From assembly GCA_001598975.1 (NCBI GenBank), contig BBXU01003381.1, forward strand, positions 1 to 18,261: a DNA stretch of 18,261 nucleotides, written 5' to 3'. Position numbers and translations under genes: made by a program. Below the pieces are notes generated by a model. The model was not told the DNA's origin and made no database searches. It saw only the letters and a program-made list of their open reading frames with translations. This document shows, in pieces, positions 10,509 through 18,051 of this stretch (position 1 is the first letter of the stretch; every line of letters begins with the position of its first letter). The DNA is from Parachlorella kessleri. Taxonomy: Eukaryota; Chlorophyta; Trebouxiophyceae; Chlorellales; Chlorellaceae.

Positions 10509-11450
10509 CCAGCTTTCCTATATGGCATTCCTTTGGGATATCTAGGGTGCAAGGATGCAGGTCAGGCTCCTTTCTTTCATGTTGCCGGCCTAGTCTGCCA
10601 CATGGCATGGTTACGGAACCACGTATGACCCACCACTTGCCTATGTGTGGCCAAGGCTTTTCTTGTTTGGGTTGTGGGGTGCACCTCAATCTGCCACTTC
10701 TGCCACGAGTTTCTCAAGGTGCGCCTACCTGCGCGACGCCTTGACCTGGTTGAGGATGCTCGTATGGTCATCAAGAAGGGCGTGCTCGAATACGGAAGTT
10801 GTCATTATGAATTAGTAACTTTATACATAGAGAGCAAACTGGAACCCCAAAGCCACGTGCCCAAGTCAGCTTTATGCACCCTGCCTCGTTTGGGTTATCG
10901 ATATTAGCAGCTATCGAACCTAATTAGTTACAAGGACAGCACCTCCACAGGCGAAGCTCGATGTGGGGATACACACCGCATGAAGCCCAGCCCTCGTTCA
11001 GCTATATGACACCTCTGTTCACGCTACATGCCACCCTTACTAAATATGGGTGGCAGCGACACTTGGGATGCATAAGCGTGGCATGGATCACTGCAGGCCA
11101 AGAGAGAGAGCCTAGGATGGCATCGAGCCACGACACAGATGAACCTACTGGCTCAATTGTTGGGCAAAACACAGAGCATTTGGGCTTCGCAACCAATCCT
11201 TCCAAACTTGCCGCGGGTACGCCTAGCACTTCGCTCGGTGTACAGCCTCAAGGCACACAGCATTTCTGCATAGACTCCCATCAGCCCAGTATACCCGCAC
11301 CTCCTCTCTGAGCGCATCACCTGCCAATGGAAAGGTGAAGCGTGTGGGCAAACACAATGGCAAAGGGGGGATCCTGGGCATGTCATAAGGCCCTCGTTTC
11401 TCGATTGTTCAACGGTATATAAGTGGTAAAAATTGCAACTTGTTATTCGA
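10509..11450. other. 3' flank of the nucleoporin gene and intergenic sequence, no recognised gene
   Basis: This stretch should hold the 3' UTR of the nucleoporin gene. I found no TGTAA, the usual chlorophyte polyadenylation signal, between the stop and about 10980. Two modest + strand open frames (10647-10907, 86 codons; 10961-11311, 116 codons) show no motif I recognise and no supporting splice or start context. GC falls noticeably from about 10780 onward, in line with non-coding sequence. Confidence 0.5.
11416..11438 (+). promoter_or_regulatory. TATA-like box and CAA motif upstream of tRNA-Arg
   Basis: TATATAA lies at 11416-11422, 29 nt before the first mature tRNA base, and CAA at 11436-11438, 13 nt before it. 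Plant nuclear tRNA genes often have an AT-rich TATA-like element near -30 and a CAA at the transcription start, which help RNA polymerase III initiation. The spacing fits, but short motifs like these also occur by chance. Confidence 0.5.
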
Positions 11451-11581
11451 GGTCCCATGGCCAAATGGATAAGGCGCCCGCCTACGGTTTAGCCGATAAT
11501 GGAGCGGTTACTTGTGACGGTTACGTCACGGTTTCCCAGTAGCCAAGCGGGAGATTCCAGGTTCGATCCCTGGTGGGATCG
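11451..11581 (+). tRNA. tRNA-Arg (anticodon ACG) with a 58-nt intron
   Basis: The acceptor stem pairs GGTCCCA (11451-11457) with TGGGATC (11574-11580), with one G-U pair; discriminator G is at 11581. The D arm is GCC / AAATGGATAA / GGC (11460-11475). The anticodon stem CCCGC (11477-11481) pairs with GCGGG (11547-11551). Anticodon ACG is at 11484-11486, preceded by T33 and followed by G37. The T arm is CCAGG / TTCGATC / CCTGG (11557-11573). The internal A box (11458-11468) and B box (11560-11570) are good matches. The intron, 11488-11545, sits between positions 37 and 38. The mature tRNA is 73 nt before CCA, which is not encoded, as expected of a nuclear gene. The D-arm sequence is typical of eukaryotic tRNA-Arg. 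Confidence 0.96.
11488..11545 (+). other. Intron of tRNA-Arg(ACG) with an internal hairpin
   Basis: This is the 58-nt insertion after position 37, removed by the tRNA splicing endonuclease. It contains a perfect 6-bp stem, GTGACG (11514-11519) with CGTCAC (11524-11529), around a GTTA loop. The 3' stem arm includes CGT, complementary to the ACG anticodon. Introns in many tRNA genes are known from Chlamydomonas, whereas land plants keep them mainly in tRNA-Tyr and elongator tRNA-Met. Confidence 0.88.
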
Positions 11582-11586
11582 TCGTA

Positions 11587-11609
11587 TTTTCCTTCTTTTC
11601 CTTTTCCTT
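11587..11609 (+). terminator. RNA polymerase III T-run terminator
   Basis: TTTT at 11587-11590 follows the tRNA end by 5 nt and is backed up by further T4 runs at about 11596 and 11602. Runs of four or more T are the normal stop signal for polymerase III. Confidence 0.75.
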
Positions 11610-12937
11610 TAACCCCCATGGCACCAGGAATCTGTATGGAATGTGGCAGCCGGGTCATGTGAGCCTGGTTTGCCTGTGCGGCGTGCAAGGGGTGCTACGT
11701 GGGCTAACCCAACAAACATTGCTGAGACACTAAGAGGAATGGGGTCCTCAATTGGGCTATAACTTACCCCTAAAACCATCCATAACACCATAATGGGCAA
11801 ACTATGTACTGGTGGTTCTCACAAGGCGCGTGCTGAGCATGCCCCGGCCCGGCGCTCTCGCGGGAACGTGTCTAGGGAGCCAAAAAAGTCATCTTGACGT
11901 TCCAGAGTCCCCGCTAACGTTTATGTATCGCAGAAACCTATCTGAAACGCTAGACTGAGCCGTTGGGTGCGGCACGCAACATCGCTGCCACATTACATTG
12001 GCATGTGAGTATGACAGGAAAGATCCCTGCTACTCAAACCGTTTCGAAGCCTATGGTGAGTGTCGGTCATGACCAGGTATACGTAGCTAATATCAGTGAG
12101 GGAGCGGCTACTTATACCTGGAAAATGTTTTTCTGAACGTTTGAGGCCTGCGGGACCCTGCGGGGTAGGTCTAAGGCTAGCTAGTACCAGGAACACTAGC
12201 ACTGGCAATTGCGCAGGGACATGTAAGGCGCAGAGACAGGCAAGGGAGCACCAGCATTAGGAGAAGCAGCGGTAGCGGCGGCAAAGGCATCCGTGAGGCG
12301 GCGACAGCAGCGCCAGCAGCTGCAGCATGAGCGACACGACCAGGACTAGGCGGTGCCCATCCCAGCTGTAGAACCCACACGTTAGCAGCCGGGGCGTGCA
12401 TGCAAGCGGACTATTGATGGGGGATTGCCAGGTGCACAGCAGCCAAGTGAGGAATGTGAGGGATGCTCTTGAGGCACAGGCACCAGTGGAGCAGAGACCA
12501 AGAGCGTGAGGTGTGCAAAGGACTTAGGGTGTGTCATGTAATTATGGACGCCCAAGTGCAGTAGCGGGGCAATGGCTTACTTTTGCGACGCTTGTACAGC
12601 ATGTTAGCACACTGCCGGGGTCCCTCGGGGCTCAATATGATAGGAGGAGGTGGTAGGAACTTGTCCGAGGGCAATCGGATGGGTGGGTTGTGCCGGAAGA
12701 TTTTGCAGGTTTGCCACACAATAGGCTGGACACCTGTGGACCAGGCGCGGGCGCATGACTAACTTCGGTTGTCCATTGTACACCCTTCCCGGAAGTGTTA
12801 AAGCCCCAAACTTAGTAGGTTTGGTCCTTGTATCATTCTTGGACTACCCAGATCTTGTAACGGCCGTGTCATGAAAGTTGCCGATTTAGTGAGGACAGTA
12901 CTATGGGTATACCTTGGAGCTCCCCGGCTAAGCCATG
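11610..12937. other. Intergenic region without a recognised gene
   Basis: No reading frame here carries a motif I know. The longest suggestive frames are on the - strand: 12177-12401 (Ala/Leu/Pro-rich, hydrophobic) and 12534-12719, open back to a TAG just upstream, with a Pro-rich stretch followed by a basic YKRRKSKP segment. Either could be a scrap of a mobile element. I see no tRNA, no long repeat and no splice-consistent exon chain. Confidence 0.45.
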
Positions 12938-12948
12938 TTTTTTTTTTT
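12938..12948 (-). other. A11 tail marking the LINE 3' end
   Basis: Eleven T on the + strand at 12938-12948 read as A11 on the - strand, directly after the LINE 3' UTR (...accgccttgctt). This is the expected 3' end of an element copied by target-primed reverse transcription. The matching target-site copy at the 5' end was not found. Confidence 0.65.
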
Positions 12949-12970
12949 AAGCAAGGCGGTATAGCACTTT

Positions 12971-13009
12971 GAGGCTCCTACAAACCGGGGCCGAAGAGGC
13001 AGCACCCGG
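12971..13009 (-). repeat. Left copy of an inverted 39-bp repeat (LINE 3' end)
   Basis: On the - strand this reads ccgggtgctgcctcttcggc and onward. It matches the + strand at 18123-18161 with 4 mismatches in 39. Looser similarity continues for about 70 bp upstream of both copies. Confidence 0.85.
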
Positions 13010-13665
13010 CATATAAATCAACCGTGTGGAAGCAGAGGCACAGACACCCCACCCATAGCGTCTCCGGCTCGCTCCCCGCAAGGTGGCCCAGGGTACCATC
13101 ACTTAAGGTCCTAGCATCACACCCCTGCATCAACGCGAGGACCTGGTCGGAGCCACAAGCCACCAAGCTCTTGGGGGGGCTGATGCTACCTCCCCCCACA
13201 CCGCATAGAGGTCACAAGCGCCTGCCCTTACCGCACCAGGGACTTGTGAGGACGGTAGTTAATGTGCGCGCGGTGGGCACCTGGCTAAGCGTGCATCCCG
13301 GGGAAAACCTGCAAAACCCCGGGGCACGACCTGAAATTACCCCAACACACTGCACCCGGGGAGACTCGCGCAATGCTGTCAGGCTCGCCCGCGAGGGCGC
13401 TGCGCTCGTCTGCTTAGGGTCCCGGGCCACTGGCTAGAGTGCTGATGGGGGTGGTGTGCTATTAACCTCCGACCTTGCAGTTCTCGGTGCCCTCAAGCCC
13501 CTACATGGGCGCAGCACCGGTCTCCTGCCTTAGTCAATGGAGGGGTGCCCCCCCAGAACGCGTCACTGGCTTGCTGGCTGGCGGCTCCCCATCCCGCTGG
13601 CCGCGTGTTGCTGTGGGGCCGCGACGCAAACAGGGGGACACCGCTATCGGCCTGCGGCACCAGCC

Positions 13666-13698
13666 GATGCTGACGCCGAGGCTGACGCTGACGCTGAC
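13666..13698 (+). repeat. GCTGAC-type hexanucleotide repeat
   Basis: About five imperfect copies of a 6-bp unit (gctgac with gccgag and similar variants) lie in the presumed LINE 3' UTR. Confidence 0.8.
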
Positions 13699-14055
13699 AA
13701 CCAACCCAGGCCTCCACCTGCCGCCGGGCGCCGCCGGCCGTCGCAGGCGGGACAGGAAACAGGGATGGGGGGAGGCCATGCAGGTGAGGTGGCAGGGCGG
13801 CAACGCCAGTGTCACAAAGGTGCTCAGGGCCGCAAGGCAGCCAAGCACGGCCGCAGCAGGCTGAGGCATCGTCACAGCTGGGAGGCTGCAGCTGGGCTGT
13901 GCCGATCTTGAGCATTCCACCGCGTGCCAGAGTGGCGGGCGGGGCAGGCTGCGGCCCGCGCCCTCCCCTCACCCCCGCTGCCGTTCCCAGGCCTCCAACC
14001 GAGTCCCTGGCCGCACAGCGGTGGGCCATCCATAAAGCAGCAACGCCGCCGAGGG

Positions 14056-14700
14056 CTAAGCGCTGGGGCCCCCACCCGGCACCGGCGGAGGCTCGGTGAG
14101 CAAGGCAGGGGCAGGGGCAGGGGCAGGGGCAGGAGGTGGGCAAGGATAGGCCAATATGAGCCGTATATGGAGCGAGGACTGCGCATCCCCGTCGCCCTCG
14201 CGCACCCGGCACAACACGCCGCAATGAGCCCAACGGGAGCGGAAGGCATGCAGAGCAAGCGCAGAGCTGCGGCCACCGAACCACTCAGGGCACATACCCA
14301 ACATTCCAATCAAGCTCTGGGTGACCCTGGCCCAGTCCCGGCGGAGCGTGGATGCCATAGCGGCAACGGTTGCAGCGCAGACGGCCTGGGTTGTGAAAGG
14401 CTCACCTGTGAGGGAGCGGCGGCACCGCAACTGCCACACGGAATGCAGGAAGGACCCCTGCAACAGCAGCCACACCTGATGGGCTTCAGCTGGCGCCACC
14501 CAACCGCTACCATTCCCCACGAGCAGCACCTCAGCCGTAGCCGCAGGAGGCGGTGCAGGGCAAGCGGCGACAGCAGCAAACACCCGACCGACCCACTCGG
14601 CCGCAAGGGCCACCGCCGGGCACAGGGCAAAGGCGTGGGACATGGTCTCCAGCTCACCTGGACAGGCTAGGTGGCTGCAGCAAGCCTACTATCGTGGGAT
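14056..14700 (-). pseudogene. LINE ORF2 fragment: zf-RVT zinc knuckle and C-terminus
   Basis: The segment C-C-S-H-L-A-C-P-G-E-L-E-T-M-S-H-A-F-A-L-C-P (complement of about 14618-14682) is the zf-RVT pattern of Cys, Cys, Glu-Thr-x-x-His and Cys. It is followed by AAEWVGRVFAAVAAC, and further on by LLQGSFLHSVWQLRCRR and RDWARVTQSLIGMLG, as in the C-termini of related LINEs, ending in a Pro/Ala-rich run at the stop near 14056. The frame is open for about 200 codons, the best-kept part of the element. Confidence 0.85.
14104..14133 (+). repeat. GGGGCA hexanucleotide repeat
   Basis: Nearly perfect 6-bp units (ggggca) run for about 30 bp. On the - strand they code for alternating Pro-Ala near the end of the LINE ORF2. 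Confidence 0.9.
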
Positions 14701-15820
14701 GATGCTAATATGGTGCAAGAAAGCACCCACATACAGGCAGCCATGAAGTATGCGGTACAGTAGCACTTACACTCCCTAGGCAGATCCGCCCGCCGGAGCT
14801 CAACCCACAGGCACCGCTCGGCAGAGTCAGGGGAGCCCGATGCGGCGGCATCCCCGATGTCATCCGATAGGACAGCAAGAGGCGCAGTAGGGGGGGTCAG
14901 GCTCCAAGGCATGCCTAGCACTGACGCGCTGCCACACTCCCACCCTCAAACCGCCTACCTGGTGCCTGGCACGGCAGCAGACCTACCTCAAACTCAGCAG
15001 CGGGCCTGCGCATGCCACGCTGTTCATTGCGTGGAGGCTGGGTGTCATAGCTATGCCGCCAAGTGGCCTCCAGCCCGCTAAGCCCGGGGAGGCACGGGGC
15101 TACCAGGGGGTGGAGGCGGGGGGCCCCAAAGCTTGGGCCCGTGGGCGGACGTCGGCTGGTACCTGCTGGCCGCCATGCATTACAATGCTCGCAGCTGCAC
15201 CCGCCGCACGCTGGCAGACTCGACCGTGAAGGCCAGGAGGTTCATTTGCCATAGCCCCAGGTGTTAGGATTTACCTGCACACTCTCCCAAGGGCCAACCA
15301 GCAGCGGTACTCGGCTCGACCCCTGTGCCCCGGAGCCAGAGTCCGAGTCCGAGCCCGAATCGGACCCAGAGTCGGCGGAAGCGCCACCACCACCCTGGCA
15401 CTGGCGAGGCAGGTGTTGGAACCCCACACAAGAAGGCACCCACAGAGCATGTAGCGGCACCGCAGCATCGGGACCTCCTCCATGCCCCCATTAGCAGCAC
15501 ACACAGAGTACAGCTGGCCCGACTCCACCTGGCGCCCGGGCCCTTCAGCTGCGCACAGCTCCCACTCCGGCAGCCAGGACTGCAGGGCAATGGCGCGCCA
15601 CTCGGCTGGCAGACAGTCCCACACCAGCTGTAAAGGCGGCGGCAGTGGCTGGCCATGCTGCATCAAAGCGGCCAGCTGCTGCACAGTCCAATACCCCCCT
15701 CGGCCAGGGCTGGGAAGAGCCGAGGCTGAAGATGCTGGCCGCCCTCTTGGACTTGGCGGTTGTAGCACAGCCGCTCGTTGAGCACCTGGGGGCTAGAGAG
15801 AGCCGCTGGCAGCACAAGCC
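14700..15820 (-). pseudogene. LINE ORF2 fragment: C-terminal spacer region
   Basis: Pieces in several frames can be joined by eye. They include RQVESGQLYSV with a preceding Trp-Asp-Cys-Leu-Pro-Ala-Glu-Trp (15768-15271 frame), PLLVGPWESVQVNPNTWGYG (frame 15460-15242) and LLAFTVESASVRRVQLRAL near 15240-15175, followed by a stop. A Gly/Ser/Asp simple repeat lies at about 15330-15380. Such segments occur between the RT and the zinc knuckle in chlorophyte LINEs. Which bases are inserted or lost cannot be settled without a consensus element. Confidence 0.7.
15330..15380 (+). repeat. GAGTCC-type simple repeat coding for Asp-Ser-Gly-Ser
   Basis: Units of gagtcc, gagccc and close variants recur with a 6-bp period. 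Read on the - strand in the LINE frame they give DSGSDSGSDSDSGSG, a low-complexity acidic insertion in the C-terminal spacer. Confidence 0.8.
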
Positions 15821-16250
15821 TATGGGGCTGCGTGCGCGGAAAGCCGCGGACACAGGCCTAGGAGGCGCCGGTACCTTAGCTGACGCGCGGTGACCTGCAT
15901 ACCGATGGCAAGGACAGCCGGGCCCAGAGCAGGCAACGCGCAGCGCAAACGGTGTTGCATGAGCACCTTCCAGGGCTGGCTGCCCGGCTGCAGCAGACGT
16001 GCGGCCACCTTGGCCTGCAAGCACTGTACCTGGATGGAAGGATCCACCATCGCAACGCCGCGCTCCTCCCAAGGCAGGCTGCAGACAGGCTGGCCAGGGT
16101 GGGAAATGCCGCCGCCCCCAGCCCCGTCGACCTCGACCCTGGAACCCGCCACAAATGCCGAGATGACATGAGTAATGCGAGCCCACATGCTGGCCTCTGG
16201 TGGCACCAAGGTAGCGTGATACGTCACCTTGGAGGCCAGCACCTGTGCTT
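15820..16250 (-). pseudogene. LINE ORF2 fragment: post-RT thumb-like region
   Basis: This region reads VLASKVTYHATLVPPEA and later a Gly-Gly-like segment with MVDPSIQVQCLQAKVAARLL, matching the usual LINE pattern after RT (a GGLGL-x-[ND]P-x-x-Q-x-x-ALQAK type motif). The Gly-Gly-Val lead-in is altered (RGVAMVD). The frame then drifts, so the copy is decayed here as well. Confidence 0.85.
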
Positions 16251-16835
16251 GGCCACATAGGCTCGCCCCAGCCAGGAGAGCTTCTGCTGGCTCCAAAGCA
16301 CGGCTGTTTCTCGCACGCCATGGAGCAGGTTCGCAAAGCTCTTGGCGTGACCAGCGGCTGGGTCCGTGCTGAGGAAGATCCCCAAGTGGCGGATGGGTGC
16401 CTGTGGGGGAGGGAACAGGACACCCGACACCGCGCACATACCAGTGGCAGGGTCCCGCTCTGGGTGCGGTCTCACCCGCAGCCCGTTGCTCTTGCTGGGG
16501 TTGAGGCGCGCACCCGAGGCAAGACAATGCAGGCCGACAGACCCAGCTGGGGCAAATGCAACAGCCACATCGCCAGGTGACCGCAAGTGCAGGGAGGTGT
16601 CATTTGCATGCTGGTGGGAGGGGGGCGCCAGGGACCCATCCGGGAGTGGGATGCCATGCAGGGCACCAGCATCTGGGCGCTGCCGCAGGTGCGCTGCCAA
16701 GGGCTGCACAGTGATAGTAAACAGCAGGGTGCTGAGCGGGATGCCCTGCTGCACACTGCACCTGACAGGAAAGGGGGCGATGTAGTGGCCGTTCAGCGAC
16801 ACCCGGGCCACCGTGCCGGCAAGCATGTGCGCACC
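16245..16835 (-). pseudogene. LINE ORF2 fragment: RT motifs B to E with altered ADD box
   Basis: This frame gives LAGTVARVSLNGHYIAPFPV, then VQQGIPLSTLLF (motif B), then QHANDTSLHL where an x-A-D-D box is expected, then GARLNPSKSNG (motif D region) and IRHLGIFLS (motif E region). The first catalytic Asp of ADD is Asn (complement of 16602-16604), a change that should abolish polymerase activity. Near 16245 the frame shifts again, because the expected VLASKVTYHATLVPP is in a neighbouring frame. Confidence 0.92.
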
Positions 16836-17125
16836 CACCGCACTGCCGGCTCAGGGAAGGCCATGCACTGCATGACCTGGTAGCTCCAGCCCCGCACCAC
16901 GCGGTCGTAGGCCTTCTCAAAGTCCAGCAACACGTCGCACCCCTCCATACCAACGGCCTCCAACAGGTACTGCACCTCCTCAAGGTGGTACAACACGTTG
17001 TCCCCTATCCAGCGCCCAGGCGGGAAGGCGGTCTGCGTGGCATCCACCACAGAGCCAAGGGGACCAGCAAGATGCGAGCACAAGACCCTGGCGAGCAGAC
17101 GATACTCACAATTTAGCAGAGTAAT
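16793..17125 (-). pseudogene. LINE ORF2 fragment: RT fingers and palm motif A
   Basis: The frame resumes after the SINE with ITLLNCEYRLLARVL, continues through FPPGRWIGDNVLYHLEE and reaches the palm motif LLDFEKAYDRV. The catalytic Asp of motif A (complement of 16922-16924) is intact. Near 16830 the conserved continuation (LAGTVARVSLNGH) is in another frame, so a small indel lies there. These phrases are diagnostic of non-LTR reverse transcriptases. Confidence 0.92.
17114..17125 (+). repeat. Left target-site duplication of the SINE
   Basis: TAGCAGAGTAAT is the left copy. It differs by one base from the right copy, TAGCAGGGTAAT. Both encode the RT residues around I-T-L-L on the - strand, so one copy is the original target and the other arose on insertion. 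Confidence 0.8.
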
Positions 17126-17471
17126 CTGGCCCGCCATGGGATACCACCACGATAAGGGACCCCCTTGTCGTGCCATGGGTCACGGGTTCGAACCCGGGAG
17201 GTTGCTGACTTTTCGGCCTTCCCGGGAGGGGGAAAGTGGTACCCAGCTTGCTGGGGGAGGGACTCCCGATGTAATGGCAGCAGGCGGGCCGACCCGTCTG
17301 CTTCCCGTCGCCATGATAGTTGTCCCCTGCCCTATGGCAGGGGCACACAGCCGTGGTGTCGTTAACCCACGCCGCAGGCCCGTCAGCCACTGGTTGTCCT
17401 CCATGGGGAAGCCCCACGGGGCTAGGCCCCAAGCAGCCACGGAGTAATCTTTCTTTCTCTTTCTTTCTTTC
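17126..17471 (+). mobile_element. tRNA-derived SINE inserted in the LINE RT gene
   Basis: This 346-bp stretch has no match to the LINE frame and splits it between the two copies of ITLL. It is flanked by the 12-bp direct repeats 17114-17125 and 17472-17483, one mismatch, each coding for the same RT residues. Near the left end is a perfect polymerase III B box, GGTTCGAACCC (17191-17201 region), with an A-box-like TGGCCCGCCATGG at about 17127-17139. The right end is a (CTTT)n tail at 17448-17471. Internal promoter, head-to-tail order, size and target-site duplication all fit a SINE in + orientation. The body holds a perfect 8-bp hairpin, CCCCTGCC (17324-17331) with GGCAGGGG (17336-17343). tRNA-derived SINEs are known in Chlamydomonas. 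The tRNA of origin is uncertain; the head has some likeness to tRNA-Arg. Confidence 0.8.
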
Positions 17472-17483
17472 TAGCAGGGTAAT
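17472..17483 (+). repeat. Right target-site duplication of the SINE
   Basis: TAGCAGGGTAAT directly follows the CTTT tail. It pairs with 17114-17125 as described there. The single mismatch implies some age since insertion. Confidence 0.8.
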
Positions 17484-17905
17484 TGGCTGGTAGGAGGGCA
17501 AGTCGCGAGCGTCCTTCCCGCCGCCCTTGTGGATCCGCACTATCAGCCCCACTTACATGCTGCAAGGCAGGACTGGCGTGTCAAGCTGCTCCTTCACCCC
17601 CTCGCCCTCCGGCAAAGCCTCATTGGCCATAGCTAGGAATGGCTCAGCCAATGTGCCCCAGAAGTGCAGGTAGAACTTATATGGCAGCAGGGCTAACCCC
17701 ACAAGGCAGGGCAGGAAACACCTTTTCCATCTCCCCGGTGGTGAGTGAGCCGTCTTCCTTGGGCCCAAGGGTGCGCGGCAGTGGCCTCGCTGAGCTGCTT
17801 GTCCACCGCCTCTAGCAGCTGGGCCTGCGCAGCTGGGTCAGGAGGCACAGGACGAAACAGGACCCCCGCACTCTTTGCCGAGAAGAATGACGTGGCATGC
17901 TGCAA
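17475..17905 (-). pseudogene. LINE ORF2 fragment: pre-RT linker and first RT block
   Basis: From the high-coordinate end, 17905-17700 reads ...HATSFFSAKSAGVLFRPVPP..., the linker that precedes RT in green algal LINEs. A frameshift moves the reading to the frame giving LLPYKFYLHFWGTLAEPF and LAMANEALPEGEG. The family usually has a Gly-Lys-Ala-Pro-Gly-x-Asp-Gly segment just before the Pro-Tyr-x-Phe-Tyr, and here it is eroded. An in-frame TAA (complement of 17553-17555) then precedes VGLIVRIHKGGGKDARD and LPSYQPITLL, the start of the RT domain, where the SINE insertion cuts it. Confidence 0.85.
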
Positions 17906-17941
17906 TGCAATGGCAATGCCCCCCCCCTTTTTTGGGGAGGG

Positions 17942-17983
17942 GGGGTACTCATAATGCCAGCAGGGGTACTCATATCTGCCGAT
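17942..17983 (+). repeat. 21-bp direct repeat next to the LINE 5' break
   Basis: ggggtactcat occurs at 17942-17952 and again at 17963-17973, giving two adjacent 21-bp units with diverged ends. They follow a C9 T6 G4 homopolymer-rich stretch at about 17919-17945, where LINE similarity fades out. Confidence 0.75.
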
Positions 17984-18051
17984 GGTGCCTCCCTGTCAAC
18001 CGGGTCACACACGGCTGGGATGGGCTGGTGCAACATCACCTTTCGTGCCCT

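Larger units (their letters stand above)
12949..14055 (-). other. Probable LINE 3' untranslated region
   Basis: The stretch between the ORF2 stop and the A tail shows no conserved protein motif in any frame. The open frames here are by-products of high GC. Its distal 110 bp or so (12971-13080) resembles the repeat at 18052-18161 in inverted orientation, which supports its being part of a repeated element. Confidence 0.6.
12938..17930 (-). mobile_element. Degenerate non-LTR retrotransposon (LINE) with zf-RVT, 5'-incomplete
   Basis: Read on the - strand, conserved LINE phrases appear in the correct order: a pre-RT linker (AGVLFRPVPPDP), the start of RT (IHKGGGKDARDLPSY, then PITLL), FPPGRWIGDNVLYHLEE, the motif A segment LDFEKAYDRV, VQQGIPLS, an altered ADD box, LNPSKS, a thumb-like segment with LQAKVAARLLQP, a long C-terminal region and a zf-RVT knuckle. 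ORF2 ends near 14056. About 1.1 kb of 3' UTR follows, then a T11 run on the + strand (12938-12948), which is the element's A tail. No endonuclease domain is visible. Several frameshifts, a stop codon and an inserted SINE show that this copy is dead. The phrases resemble LINEs spread through chlorophycean genomes; the clade (L1-like or other) cannot be fixed by eye. The right boundary is approximate. Confidence 0.9.

Noticed and set aside
12177..12401. Hydrophobic Ala/Leu/Pro-rich - strand frame, possible membrane peptide
   Set aside because: Its composition follows from a GC-rich, repeat-like stretch. It has no start context, signal pattern or recognised motif.
13493..14284. 263-codon - strand frame in the LINE 3' region
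   Set aside because: Cys/Pro/Ala-rich sequence without any LINE motif. The frame carrying the zinc knuckle and its C-terminal continuation ends near 14056 instead.
17442..17450. gagtaatct near the SINE tail, matching 17119-17127, as an alternative target-site duplication
   Set aside because: It lies before the CTTT tail rather than after it and does not restore the RT frame. The tagcag-type repeat outside the tail does.
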